Virus record (IMG/VR): IMGVR_UViG_3300016457_000480
Coordinates: 1 to 33,739 of that record
Origin: a virus
Reading direction: 5' to 3' (one strand)
Length of the DNA: 33,739 nt
The notes beneath the pieces were generated by a model, which did not search any database, had not been told where the DNA came from, and was given only the letters and a program-made list of their open reading frames with translations. Below are positions 1 to 6,953 of the stretch, piece after piece (within the stretch, counting starts at the first letter, position 1; every line of letters begins with the position of its first letter). Both the position numbers and the translations under genes were made by a program.

Positions 1-79
1 CAGTGTTTGGAATATCTACTTGCTCTACTAATAACCTTTTATACCTTATAATCCGTTCTTGCATTTTGGTCGTTTTCAT
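1..79 (-). CDS. Hypothetical protein, N-terminal part only
   Basis: Only the first 26 codons are in the window; the reading frame begins MKTTKMQERI and runs off the left edge open. The ATG overlaps the TGA of the upstream gene as ATGA, and a GAGAGG ribosome binding site lies just before it, so translation is probably coupled. The visible part is basic and not recognisable. I assign no function. Confidence 0.55.
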   Translation of the reverse strand, partial: MKTTKMQERIIRYKRLLVEQVDIPNT

Positions 80-327
80 TCCGGCCTCTCTTTTTCCATT
101 CCCCCGGAACAATCTTTCGGCATCTCAGGAGTATCCTCTTCATCGTGAATTTGAAGCATATGGTCAATCCATGTTTTTGCCATTCGAGTCATAAAAGTTA
201 CTTGCCATAGAGAATCTATTTTTATATCAGAAAACTCGATCCCTTCTGGCCATTGGCCTGTTTTCTGGAGATACCGATAAGCTTTGCAATGATCTATGTT
301 GTGGGGGTCAAACCAAACTTTACTCAT
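76..327 (-). CDS. Hypothetical phage protein, 83 aa
   Basis: This is the first gene after the promoter at 352-383 and has a clear AAGGAAATT ribosome binding site before its ATG. The product is small and acidic at its C-terminus (EEDTPE), with two Trp residues in the middle and no transmembrane segment or known motif I can see. Its stop overlaps the start of the next gene. It heads a new transcription unit running out of the left edge of the window. Function unknown. Confidence 0.6.
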   Translation of the reverse strand: MSKVWFDPHNIDHCKAYRYLQKTGQWPEGIEFSDIKIDSLWQVTFMTRMAKTWIDHMLQIHDEEDTPEMPKDCSGGMEKERPE

Positions 328-351
328 TTTTCAATTTCCTTATTTATCTAT

Positions 352-383
352 ATTATACAAAAGTAGGCCTGAAAATTTAAAGG
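352..383 (-). promoter_or_regulatory. Phage-type promoter
   Basis: On the minus strand this reads CTTTAAATTTT, an 18-bp gap after TTTAAA, then TATAAT preceded by TTTG. The same arrangement occurs at seven other intergenic sites in the window, always upstream of a first gene. It overlaps the last codons of the endonuclease VII-like gene and drives the 83-aa gene. The -10 box is a good sigma-70 match; the -35 region is not TTGACA. Confidence 0.75.
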
Positions 384-889
384 AACTTTTCTATTTTTTT
401 GAGTAGTTCCTCAAATTCTTTTGTTATCTTGCCACTCTTTGGAAATTCAGGGAGTTTTGTTCTTCTTGGATACATTTCAAAATAGTGCTTGCAAATTTTA
501 TTGTACTGTCTTTTTCCAAGCTTCTTGGCAGGTGGTCGTTCACTGGGGTGGACATATTTAGGTTCCATAATGGGATCTTCGATATATTCAGCTACGTTTC
601 TTAATAATTCCGGTAACTCAATAAATTTGGCCAGTCCATATCTTTTATATAATCGGACAATTTTACCTTCAAATGTGTTTGCATTTCGGTGAAGGACACC
701 ACGGAGTAAACCTTTCCCATCTTCTCCAATTGTTTCTGTTTTTGTCCGATGCTTATGATCAAATACAGCGTCTTTGTATAAAATCGGTTGTTTTAATATA
801 GGACAACATTTATTTTGGTTAAGCCATTGCTTTTTTCGTAGGCGTGCAAACATTGACCACGTGATTGTTTTATATTTATCTGGTTTCAT
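377..889 (-). CDS. Endonuclease VII-like Holliday junction resolvase
   Basis: Family members (phage T4 gp49 type) cleave branched DNA such as Holliday junctions during recombination and packaging. The product has the His-Me finger core: a Cys pair in NKCCPI near the N-terminus, DHKHRTKT as the DH-H catalytic segment, then RGVLHRNANTFEGKI corresponding to the RGlLC-x-x-CN part, where the usual second cysteine pair is replaced by His and Ala. A loss of zinc ligands is therefore possible. I chose the ATG at 889, next to the upstream TGA; a TTG at 949 with an AAGGA site would add 20 residues and overlap the upstream gene by 58 bases. It lies at the end of the recombination cluster (RecA-like, exonuclease), which suits a role in recombination-dependent replication. 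Confidence 0.72.
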   Translation of the reverse strand: MKPDKYKTITWSMFARLRKKQWLNQNKCCPILKQPILYKDAVFDHKHRTKTETIGEDGKGLLRGVLHRNANTFEGKIVRLYKRYGLAKFIELPELLRNVAEYIEDPIMEPKYVHPSERPPAKKLGKRQYNKICKHYFEMYPRRTKLPEFPKSGKITKEFEELLKKIEKFL

Positions 890-890
890 T

Positions 891-1133
891 TCAAACAAAA
901 TTTGGGCTGATTTTGATAATATTTCTTGTAATGGATTCTCCGGGACCAAGAAGGATCCTTAAATCATTTCCAAATTTGTTGGATGTGTCTAAGTCCACTA
1001 TTATCGTCCCAGACGAATTGGAAAAACTGACCATCCCTTGCCATTCTTCCCCTCTTGTAAAATCTCCAAGTACTTTTCCATCCATAGTAATTTGGTATTT
1101 ATTTATTTGTTTTATTGTTACTGTTGAATTCAT
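891..1133 (-). CDS. Hypothetical protein, 80 aa
   Basis: The start is the ATG at 1133, which follows a strong GGGAGGAAG site and overlaps the end of the exonuclease gene by four bases; an upstream in-frame start would overlap more. The product is predicted to be mostly beta-strand (alternating hydrophobic residues, TVTIKQINKYQITMDGKV) and has no cysteines or membrane segments. It sits between the exonuclease and the endonuclease VII-like gene in a tight operon. Function unknown. Confidence 0.6.
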   Translation of the reverse strand: MNSTVTIKQINKYQITMDGKVLGDFTRGEEWQGMVSFSNSSGTIIVDLDTSNKFGNDLRILLGPGESITRNIIKISPNFV

Positions 1134-1981
1134 GTCTTCCTCCCAAAATACAAATTCCAATCATCGAGTTTCGTAGAATCATTGCGTAAGTGCGAGAATC
1201 CTAAAGCGTCACATAATTTTACAAGCTCATCTCTGTTAAAACCAGATTGTTTAATTTCTGGTAATTTAGTTCCTGGTAAGGGTAATCGTACAAGCCAATC
1301 ATTGCGTTTATATAATGCCTCAGTTCCATATTTTTTGATGTCTTGATATTTCTTACTTTCTGGTTTTAATCTACCTGTTAAATACTTGGCGGCTGTAATT
1401 TCTCCAATTCCTTTTATCCCAGGAACAGTATCACTATTACAACCGGCAATTGTTTTCACTTTTATCCACTGTTTAGGAGTTACTCCATATTCAGTAAATA
1501 GATCATCTTTAGTAATGATTCGATTTTCCCCTGGATTGTAAATTATACAGGAACTATCAAGAAGTTGTAAAAAATCATTATCAGAGGATACTATTATAAA
1601 CCTGGATTGAATATCTGTTTGCGCAATCTTTGCAATTAAATCATCGGTTTCATATCCTATTTGCATATAATTATTGCAAAATCCAAGTTGTGGTAGTATT
1701 TCTTTTCTAAGTTCTTTAAATTGGATGAAGGCATCTGTCATATCTCGATCATCAGCTTTTCGTGGTCTGTTTTTATAGAAAGGATAGTGATGACGCCTAA
1801 TAGATTTTTTGCTGTCCCAACAAAAAACAATATTATCAGGATGAAGTGTTTCCCCTATAGTAAATAATTGATTGAGAAAACCGAAAATGACACCAACTGG
1901 TTTATCTTTGTATGACAAGCCACCAGTAGTATGCCATGCTTTGTAGCATAGATAATTAGAGTCAATGAGGACGGTTTTCAT
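1130..1981 (-). CDS. 5'-3' exonuclease (PolA N-terminal / FEN type)
   Basis: This enzyme would remove RNA primers and flaps during phage replication. The acidic metal-binding residues are visible in order: VLIDSN near residue 7, FCWDSKKSIRRHHYPFYKNRPRK (Asp followed by the basic arch region) near residue 55, YETDDLIA near 108, SSDNDFLQLL near 135, and the helix-hairpin-helix TVPGIKGIG near 188. Its 283 residues match a stand-alone phage exonuclease. Family A polymerases often carry this domain fused at the N-terminus; here it is a separate gene about 7.5 kb away from the polymerase. It begins two bases after the RecA-like gene, so the two are co-transcribed. Confidence 0.88.
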   Translation of the reverse strand: MKTVLIDSNYLCYKAWHTTGGLSYKDKPVGVIFGFLNQLFTIGETLHPDNIVFCWDSKKSIRRHHYPFYKNRPRKADDRDMTDAFIQFKELRKEILPQLGFCNNYMQIGYETDDLIAKIAQTDIQSRFIIVSSDNDFLQLLDSSCIIYNPGENRIITKDDLFTEYGVTPKQWIKVKTIAGCNSDTVPGIKGIGEITAAKYLTGRLKPESKKYQDIKKYGTEALYKRNDWLVRLPLPGTKLPEIKQSGFNRDELVKLCDALGFSHLRNDSTKLDDWNLYFGRKT

Positions 1982-1983
1982 AT

Positions 1984-3048
1984 TTACCTCCTCTTTTTTA
2001 CCCTATTTTGTTCGAATTTAGATTCAAGCACTTCCCATAAATTTATCGTTTCTTCTTTCAGTTCCTTTTCAAGTTCATTTTTTTCTACAACGCGTATTGC
2101 CTTATCCATACTGCTTGCAAGCTTTTTCCCATTGACTGCATAAACGGACGCAGACGTTTGTTCTTTAACGAATTGTAAATTAGCTCTGATATCATCGATG
2201 CCATAATCGAAAATAATGCAAATTGGTGCTTTGTGATATGGTTTCCATACGGTTGATTTATATATTTCGACGTTAGTTTTTATCCCGACAATTCTTGTAA
2301 CTTTCCTGCTTTTTTCTTTCCCGACATCGATTTCCTTTTTTATCTTGAATGGATTTCCTTTAGATACACGTAAACGCAGACTTGCGTAAAATCCAATCGC
2401 CTGTCCACCAGGGGAACTGAATTTTTCTTCAAAGGCACCTGCCCCTACATTTGCTCTAAGTTGATTGGAACAACACAACAAAAATTCTTTTTCTGCAATA
2501 ACTCGACAAGTTTTTCGCAGTTCTTGACTAAACAATTTTGCCCGTCGAGAATATTCATCTTTTTTATCTTCCAGTTCTAAATCTGAAGCTAATGCGGCAA
2601 GAGAATCCGCGAATACTCCGTGTATTTTATCCGGTGGCGTTGGATTCCAAGATCTGATTGGTTTAAATATTTCTGGGGGGGTATTTGGTCGGGAATAATC
2701 CTTCTCTTTCAATTCCAAATCAAATAATCTGGCAAATGTTTTATCCAATCTTCCTTCAGGATCGTGGAACTTAATTTTGCCCCCTAAGCGTTGTACACAT
2801 CCGGCTAATTCGCAAAGTAATACAGTTTTTCCTGTGCTCGAAGGGCCAAAGATTTCAACGAAAATACCAGCGGGGATTCCACCTCCTCTAATACGTCCCC
2901 CTGAAATGGCAAGATCTAATAATGTGGAACCTGTCGAAATTACTTTGGTATCCGATCCATTATATTTTTTAGCGTTTTCTATTTTCTTGATTGAATGTTC
3001 TTTTATCTGATTAGCTAATTGGTGAATATTTGGTTTTCCACGTTGCAT
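1984..3048 (-). CDS. RecA/UvsX-like recombinase
   Basis: The 354-residue product has a RecA-type ATPase core: Walker A GPSSTGKT at residues 68-75, the segment FHDPEGRLDKTFARLF after strand 3, a Walker B-like stretch GVFADSLAAL, and a loop LLCCSNQLRANVGAGAFEEKFSSPGG resembling the L2/allosteric region of RecA (xSNQxR...PGG). Such proteins load on ssDNA and drive strand exchange in phage recombination. The C-terminal 60 residues are charged. It lies between a 154-aa unknown gene and the 5'-3' exonuclease, close to a gp32-like ssDNA-binding protein, the usual partner set. I cannot tell RecA from UvsX lineage by eye. Confidence 0.88.
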   Translation of the reverse strand: MQRGKPNIHQLANQIKEHSIKKIENAKKYNGSDTKVISTGSTLLDLAISGGRIRGGGIPAGIFVEIFGPSSTGKTVLLCELAGCVQRLGGKIKFHDPEGRLDKTFARLFDLELKEKDYSRPNTPPEIFKPIRSWNPTPPDKIHGVFADSLAALASDLELEDKKDEYSRRAKLFSQELRKTCRVIAEKEFLLCCSNQLRANVGAGAFEEKFSSPGGQAIGFYASLRLRVSKGNPFKIKKEIDVGKEKSRKVTRIVGIKTNVEIYKSTVWKPYHKAPICIIFDYGIDDIRANLQFVKEQTSASVYAVNGKKLASSMDKAIRVVEKNELEKELKEETINLWEVLESKFEQNRVKKRR

Positions 3049-3057
3049 TATTCAATC

Positions 3058-3522
3058 CTATTTTACTTTTTCACTGTCATATATTCGCTTGGATGTTTGA
3101 TAGTGCTCCACAACAACTTGGCAAATGGGGTTAGTAGTTAAGTCTTGCGCTATTTGAAGTGCTTTTCTTCGTTGTTTCGGTGCTCCGTAATGAATAGTCT
3201 TTCCCTTCATTATGCTTTTCACTTGCCAAATATCGCATTTTCGTGCTTTAATCATTTCAATTTCTAATGTATTTTTAATACAATTTTTTATAAAGGGAGG
3301 ATCACATGTACGAAAAATCATTTTCGGTTTACGGGGTAATTGAGTGCACCAATAAAGGGTGATCCGGCCTTTTTGTTGTACAGTATGAATCCAGTTTTTT
3401 CTGCAAAATGCTTCTTTTTCCAGACACCATATTTTGAGTTCTTTTTCATTTCTGAAGACACGTGTTTTGCATTCAAAACAAGATATGCATTTATTTTGTT
3501 TTTTAAGTGACATTGGCCGCAT
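3058..3522 (-). CDS. Hypothetical cysteine-rich basic protein, 154 aa
   Basis: The product has an N-terminal CISCFECKTR motif that could bind metal and several further cysteines (CLEKEAFC, CTQLP, TCDPPF), with a strongly basic overall charge, so nucleic-acid binding is possible. The ATG at 3522 has an AGAGGCG site and overlaps the end of the upstream gene by 20 bases. No family recognised. Position next to the recombinase suggests a DNA-metabolism role, which is inference only. Confidence 0.6.
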   Translation of the reverse strand: MRPMSLKKQNKCISCFECKTRVFRNEKELKIWCLEKEAFCRKNWIHTVQQKGRITLYWCTQLPRKPKMIFRTCDPPFIKNCIKNTLEIEMIKARKCDIWQVKSIMKGKTIHYGAPKQRRKALQIAQDLTTNPICQVVVEHYQTSKRIYDSEKVK

Positions 3523-3913
3523 TCAATGCATTGCGCCTCTTGTTCATGTGAATAAGAGCGTCTATAATTTGCATAATTACTTCGCTACTTACTCCTTTTT
3601 TAGTTCTCAATTCATTTCTACATGCGACAATAAAAGCATGCCAATTTTTATATTTTCTCTGTTTTTTTGAAAGCGTTTGATCATCTATATAATGCCACAT
3701 TGCGTTTTTTGCAATTGTAGGAATCGATATTGAATTGGTTAATTCTGTTCTAGTTTTTTGTAGTAATTGACAAAGAATTTCTGTTTTGGAAACACCTCTA
3801 GTTAATGCGAGGAGAGCAAGTGTTTCAACAAGTGGTAAAGGCAGATACGCACCTACAAACGTATCTGCCCCCATTGGTTTTATTGTCCTCCTATTTCTTT
3901 TAGAGAATATCAT
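3503..3913 (-). CDS. Hypothetical protein, 136 aa, possible ribbon-helix-helix-like N-terminus
   Basis: The ATG at 3913 overlaps the stop of the ssDNA-binding protein gene as TAATG; a TTG six codons upstream is the alternative. The segment FVGAYLPLPLVETLALLALTRGVSKTEIL around residues 20-48 looks like a short strand followed by two helices, as in ribbon-helix-helix DNA-binding proteins, but this is a weak resemblance. The rest is basic and helical. No enzyme motif seen. Confidence 0.58.
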   Translation of the reverse strand: MIFSKRNRRTIKPMGADTFVGAYLPLPLVETLALLALTRGVSKTEILCQLLQKTRTELTNSISIPTIAKNAMWHYIDDQTLSKKQRKYKNWHAFIVACRNELRTKKGVSSEVIMQIIDALIHMNKRRNALNAANVT

Positions 3914-5064
3914 TATGTTGCTGCGATACAATCATCCCATTTTTCACAATCATCACACTCTTCATGACCGTCTGCTTCCCCCCAGTTGTGTCCGTATGGA
4001 CAAGTTGGATTGGAAGTATTTTCCTTTGCCATTTTTGATGGGGTTTCCTCTTCTTTTTCAGATTTAGAAGTTGTGTTTCCGCCGTGCAATTCTATAATAA
4101 CCGCATCTCGTAATTCATCTGTGTCATCATAATCTTCTGCGTCAAGTGTATCTAATTTAAATTCCTTGATTACCCCAGCGAGTTTCTTACGAGACATCTT
4201 TTTGATTGCATTTTCTGAAGGCAGTGTAATTGTTTTGGTTTCTTCTTTTGGTTCTTTCGTCTTTTTCTGTCGTTCACTTTTTGTTTCGGACTCATGCATG
4301 TTTTGTTCTTCTGAGGCTTTTGACATTTCGTCATCGGTATCTTCGTCATCCATTTCGAAGAACTTATTTTGTAATTCCTTGTATGTCTTTACATTGAGAA
4401 CCTTGTCCAAATTGATTGTGTCTTCTAAAATGCTTTCATCAAGATCATCCCTGGAATCAAAGTCAATTCGTTCCGTTTTGGCGAAAGGTTTTCCTCTTTC
4501 ACCAAAAGTTTCTGAAGCAAAGCGAATCCTTAAAGAGTGTCCACCTTCCAAATCAGCAAAAGTGAGAAATTCTTCATTTTCCGGATCATTCAATTCGGCA
4601 TCAAGTTGTTTTTGAAATAAGTAATAAGAACAGTCCCACACAAGGATTTTGCCCTTATCCGGTCCAGATAATGGTCGCACATTATAAAGTACACGATCTT
4701 TTGCCTTTAGTGCCTTTGTAATCTCTTCATCCGCATCTTTTGCTGTCAATAATGATTCTCTATGCTCACAAATGGGACACGGTTTCTTTATGGATCGCGG
4801 ACAAATTTCGATGTCCTTTTCAGCACCAACATCCCGATGAATTCGATAAGGACGTTTGTACCAATCGTCTCCCACTTCAAGTCTATCTGGATGTTTTGTA
4901 TCTGTTATGGTATATAACAATATGTCAATTTTACATCTTCCACCAGGTTCAGCAGTAAAATAATTTACACCTTGTGGAAGAGTGAGATAATTTCCTCCAC
5001 TTGCAGAGCGACGTGAATCATTCCTTACCTTGTCTTTCATGCTTTTTCGTTTCTTTTTTGCCAT
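3913..5064 (-). CDS. gp32-like single-stranded DNA-binding protein
   Basis: The 383-residue product resembles the T4 gp32 family that coats ssDNA during replication and recombination. The N-terminus is basic (MAKKKRKSMKDK), followed by a beta-rich core with the zinc-type motif CPRSIKKPCPICEHRE near residues 88-104 and the typical DRVLYNVRPLSGPDKGKI segment. The second half is a long acidic, low-complexity tail (DDEDTDDEMSKASEEQ and onward), as expected for the partner-binding C-terminal tail. The last 30 residues contain a Cys/His-rich piece, CPYGHNWGEADGHEECDDC, which may be a second small zinc site; that is unusual for gp32. An AGGAGAAG site precedes the ATG. Confidence 0.8.
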   Translation of the reverse strand: MAKKKRKSMKDKVRNDSRRSASGGNYLTLPQGVNYFTAEPGGRCKIDILLYTITDTKHPDRLEVGDDWYKRPYRIHRDVGAEKDIEICPRSIKKPCPICEHRESLLTAKDADEEITKALKAKDRVLYNVRPLSGPDKGKILVWDCSYYLFQKQLDAELNDPENEEFLTFADLEGGHSLRIRFASETFGERGKPFAKTERIDFDSRDDLDESILEDTINLDKVLNVKTYKELQNKFFEMDDEDTDDEMSKASEEQNMHESETKSERQKKTKEPKEETKTITLPSENAIKKMSRKKLAGVIKEFKLDTLDAEDYDDTDELRDAVIIELHGGNTTSKSEKEEETPSKMAKENTSNPTCPYGHNWGEADGHEECDDCEKWDDCIAAT

Positions 5065-5209
5065 GAGCTTTCTTCTCCTGTATTTTGTTATGTTCTTTAA
5101 TTAAAAATTGTTTAATTGCTTGAAGTGTCCCAAATGTAGCGATTTTACTAGCAAAATAAACCCAAACAAGTAAACCACTGAATAAGAGGAACCATTGCCA
5201 TCCACTCAT
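5018..5209 (-). CDS. Small membrane protein, 63 aa
   Basis: One hydrophobic segment at residues 4-30 (QWFLLFSGLLVWVYFASKIATF) would span the membrane, followed by a very basic tail (KAHGKKETKKHERQGK). The start overlaps the upstream stop as ATGA, and the end overlaps the gp32-like gene by 46 bases in another frame. Topology suggests a single-pass protein with a cytoplasmic basic tail. Holin or superinfection functions are possible but unsupported. Confidence 0.5.
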   Translation of the reverse strand: MSGWQWFLLFSGLLVWVYFASKIATFGTLQAIKQFLIKEHNKIQEKKAHGKKETKKHERQGKE

Positions 5210-5700
5210 TTTTTTCTTCTTCGCATAGCTTCTTTTACTTTTACATCAGCTTGTTCTCTTTGTCTTTTTACTTCTTGTTCTAAATTTCGGGGTACTTTTG
5301 GCCCCGCAAAATATTGTTGACCATGTAGATTGATTAAGTTTTCTAAAGATGCTTTCCGTTGGAACACAAAAAGATCCTTTCCTTGTTGAACCAAATCCGC
5401 TTCCAGTTGAGCATCAATCATTTCTGTCTTTGCTGCTTTGTATTGTTTGTGTGTACGATAATACGCCTCAATGTCATGGACGTTCGGTTTTGCTTTATTC
5501 ACACACCCTTCTGAATCTTTATTAACTTTTGCTATTAACTCAGAACGGATGGTTTTAAGATATTCTTCAGCTTGTCGTGCTTTCTTTCGTGCTTGATGTG
5601 CTAAATTGATATACTTCCATGCTAAATTTGCTTGATTTAGACATTCAATGTCTAACGCTTCACAATCTATGTGTAAGTCTTTTTCTATCTGATTTATCAT
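5206..5700 (-). CDS. Hypothetical helical protein, 164 aa
   Basis: The product is rich in Ala, Lys, Glu and Gln and looks almost entirely alpha-helical with coiled-coil character (NLAWKYINLAHQARKKARQAEEYLKTIRSELI). The C-terminus is very basic (KRQREQADVKVKEAMRRRKK). I take the ATG at 5700, which has a GGAAAA site; a TTG four codons upstream is possible. It is the first gene after the terminator at 5729-5778, so its own promoter should lie in the AT-rich leader, but I see no copy of the phage promoter there. Function unknown. Confidence 0.62.
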   Translation of the reverse strand: MINQIEKDLHIDCEALDIECLNQANLAWKYINLAHQARKKARQAEEYLKTIRSELIAKVNKDSEGCVNKAKPNVHDIEAYYRTHKQYKAAKTEMIDAQLEADLVQQGKDLFVFQRKASLENLINLHGQQYFAGPKVPRNLEQEVKRQREQADVKVKEAMRRRKK

Positions 5701-5728
5701 TATATTTTCCAATTGTATGTGTCTTATT

Positions 5729-5778
5729 TAAAAAAAAAGAAAAAGTGCCAGGGTGAAACTACCCTGTCTCACCCTGGC
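5729..5778 (-). terminator. Rho-independent terminator
   Basis: A perfect 10-bp stem (GCCAGGGTGA with TCACCCTGGC, 5747-5756 and 5769-5778, 12-base loop) is followed on the minus strand by ACTTTTTCTTTTTTTTT. This is the strongest terminator in the window and ends the transcript that carries the 251-aa gene and the permuted tRNA. Confidence 0.88.
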
Positions 5779-5783
5779 GATTC

Positions 5784-6063
5784 TTGGTTTATTGATTATC
5801 AGTCAAGACCAAATTTGAATGATTTTATTTTTCGTTGAATATTTACCTTCAGGATAATAGTCCATGCTCTACCATTGAGCTACTTGGCCATTGGATGTGT
5901 TCTCTAAGTTTTTATGGAGGCCAAGGAGGGACTTGAACCCTCAACCTTGGATTTATTTGAGTTAAATATCAATTACTTAATAACCTCACTTTATAAGTTT
6001 GGGACTTCAATATAATAAGTTTAAGCTTAATTTCTTGAACTGATCATCTGACCAACTCAAAAG
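5784..6063 (-). ncRNA. Structured RNA flanking the permuted tRNA (possible permuted intron-exon element)
   Basis: Sequences on the two sides of the tRNA halves are complementary over long range. The segment at 6048-6034 pairs with 5807-5794 (13 of 14 positions, one bulge, one mismatch); TTGATATTT near 5990 pairs with AAATATTCAA near 5840 (one bulge); TTGG at 6055-6052 can pair with CCAA at 5787-5784. GGACTT (6089-6084) and AAGTCC (6007-6002) form another helix. These would bring the tRNA halves together in the RNA. The total non-tRNA length is about that of a small group I intron, and the layout (3' part, exon 2, exon 1, 5' part) is that of a permuted intron-exon. I could not convincingly identify a group I core or a terminal G, so the intron class is inference. 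Confidence 0.45.
5857..5954 (-). tRNA. Circularly permuted tRNA gene (3' half precedes 5' half)
   Basis: In transcription order the 3' half comes first: anticodon-stem strand ATCCA, variable loop AGGTT, T arm GAGGG-TTCAAGT-CCCTC, acceptor strand CTTGGCC, discriminator T and encoded CCA (ending at 5915). After 25 bases comes the 5' half from 5889: acceptor GGCCAAG, TA, D arm GCTC-AATGGTA-GAGC, A, and TGGA leading into the anticodon loop. The acceptor strands pair perfectly over 7 bp and TGGA pairs with TCCA, so the halves belong to one tRNA. No normal order can be built from neighbouring sequence. U73 and the GGC start resemble bacterial tRNA-Cys, but the anticodon cannot be read because both loop ends are AT-rich. 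Joined directly, the loop would be CTATAAA or CTATTAA. Confidence 0.68.
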
Positions 6064-6097
6064 GTGAGAATAAGTATAAGTTTAAGTCCTAAAACTG

Positions 6098-6853
6098 CTA
6101 ACTATGTATAAAATCAAATATTTGTTGTCCTATGGATAGCCTTGTTACTTCCTGGTTATTTGCTCTTTGCCGTGCCTTTTTGATCGCGCGGAGCATCTTG
6201 TCAATATTACCCAAAAGCTTTGACTTCTCAGCCGGTGGGATCATGCCAGACCATCCTTCTTGTACATATTTGCCAACAGGCCGATCTTCGGACCATTCCC
6301 TGATCTGTGCTGGGTGTTCCTTTGTAGCAGGAACAATAATCTTCGATTGCACCATCTTTTCTGTTTTGTGTTTCGTAGTTGGATGTGCCGTTTTCCAGTA
6401 TCCTTCTCCTTTTTGTGGATCAGGTTGCCACTCTATGCCTGGCTGTAAGGTAGGAATAACATCGTAAATTTTTCGTAACTGCTTGAGCTGGTCTTCCATT
6501 GCCAGCAAAAAAGTCACAGGAACATCTGTTGCAAAAGTAGTACTGTCAATTACAATATCTGCTTTTGCCTTTTGATTGGCAGCCTCTTTCTGCAACTTAG
6601 CATCCCAAAACCTGACAAAAGACTTGGATACATAAGCAAGCTTTTTAGCGACAGTAGTTACGATCTCTTGCCGCTCTTCGCCCGCGGCCTCTTCTTCTTT
6701 TCGGGCATCATCAAACATCTCAAGCACTCTAATCCCGCCCTGGAAAAGATTTTGTTTCTTAGAAAAAACTGTAAGGGCCTCATCCCCTATTTTGGTTTTT
6801 TCTCCCTTCAAATCACCTTCAACGGCCAATAATTCGTGTAATTGTGGTGCCAT
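6098..6853 (-). CDS. Conserved phage protein of unknown function, 251 aa
   Basis: An AGGAGGAAG site precedes the ATG, which lies downstream of the promoter at 6904-6935. The product starts MAPQLHELLAVEGDLKG, a beginning I recognise from hypothetical proteins of diverse phages, without known function. It is helical in the first half (Glu/Ala/Lys rich), has a central segment around DSTTFATDVPVTFLLAMEDQLKQL, then an extended region rich in Pro/Trp (PGIEWQPDPQKGEGYWKTAHPT) and a helical basic C-terminus. No catalytic motif is clear. It is co-transcribed with the permuted tRNA downstream. Confidence 0.7.
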   Translation of the reverse strand: MAPQLHELLAVEGDLKGEKTKIGDEALTVFSKKQNLFQGGIRVLEMFDDARKEEEAAGEERQEIVTTVAKKLAYVSKSFVRFWDAKLQKEAANQKAKADIVIDSTTFATDVPVTFLLAMEDQLKQLRKIYDVIPTLQPGIEWQPDPQKGEGYWKTAHPTTKHKTEKMVQSKIIVPATKEHPAQIREWSEDRPVGKYVQEGWSGMIPPAEKSKLLGNIDKMLRAIKKARQRANNQEVTRLSIGQQIFDFIHS

Positions 6854-6903
6854 AATACTTCCTCCTAAGTTTAAGTTTAAGTATAAATGTTATTATTTAT
6901 TAT

Positions 6904-6935
6904 ATTATACAAAAACAAGCATAAAAATTTAAAGG
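6904..6935 (-). promoter_or_regulatory. Phage-type promoter
   Basis: CTTTAAATTTTTA followed by TGTATAATA with the same 18-bp spacing as the other copies, upstream of the 251-aa gene. Its 5' leader also contains tandem ACTTAA-type repeats (6868-6886). Confidence 0.75.
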
Positions 6936-6953
6936 CTGTTTTTATAAAATATT

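Noticed and set aside
3-1176. Plus-strand reading frames (here and throughout the window)
   Set aside because: They overlap well-supported minus-strand genes, lack ribosome sites and encode low-complexity sequence typical of antisense frames.
5821-5889. A conventional tRNA starting at the GGCCAAG half and continuing downstream
   Set aside because: Downstream TTCAAAT lacks a pairing 5-bp T stem and no CTTGGCC acceptor strand follows.
5857-5954. Two-piece (permuted) tmRNA or two partial tRNAs
   Set aside because: The D arm GCTC/GAGC and acceptor GGCCAAG are standard tRNA and no tag-peptide frame is visible. The perfect 7-bp acceptor match argues against two unrelated fragments.
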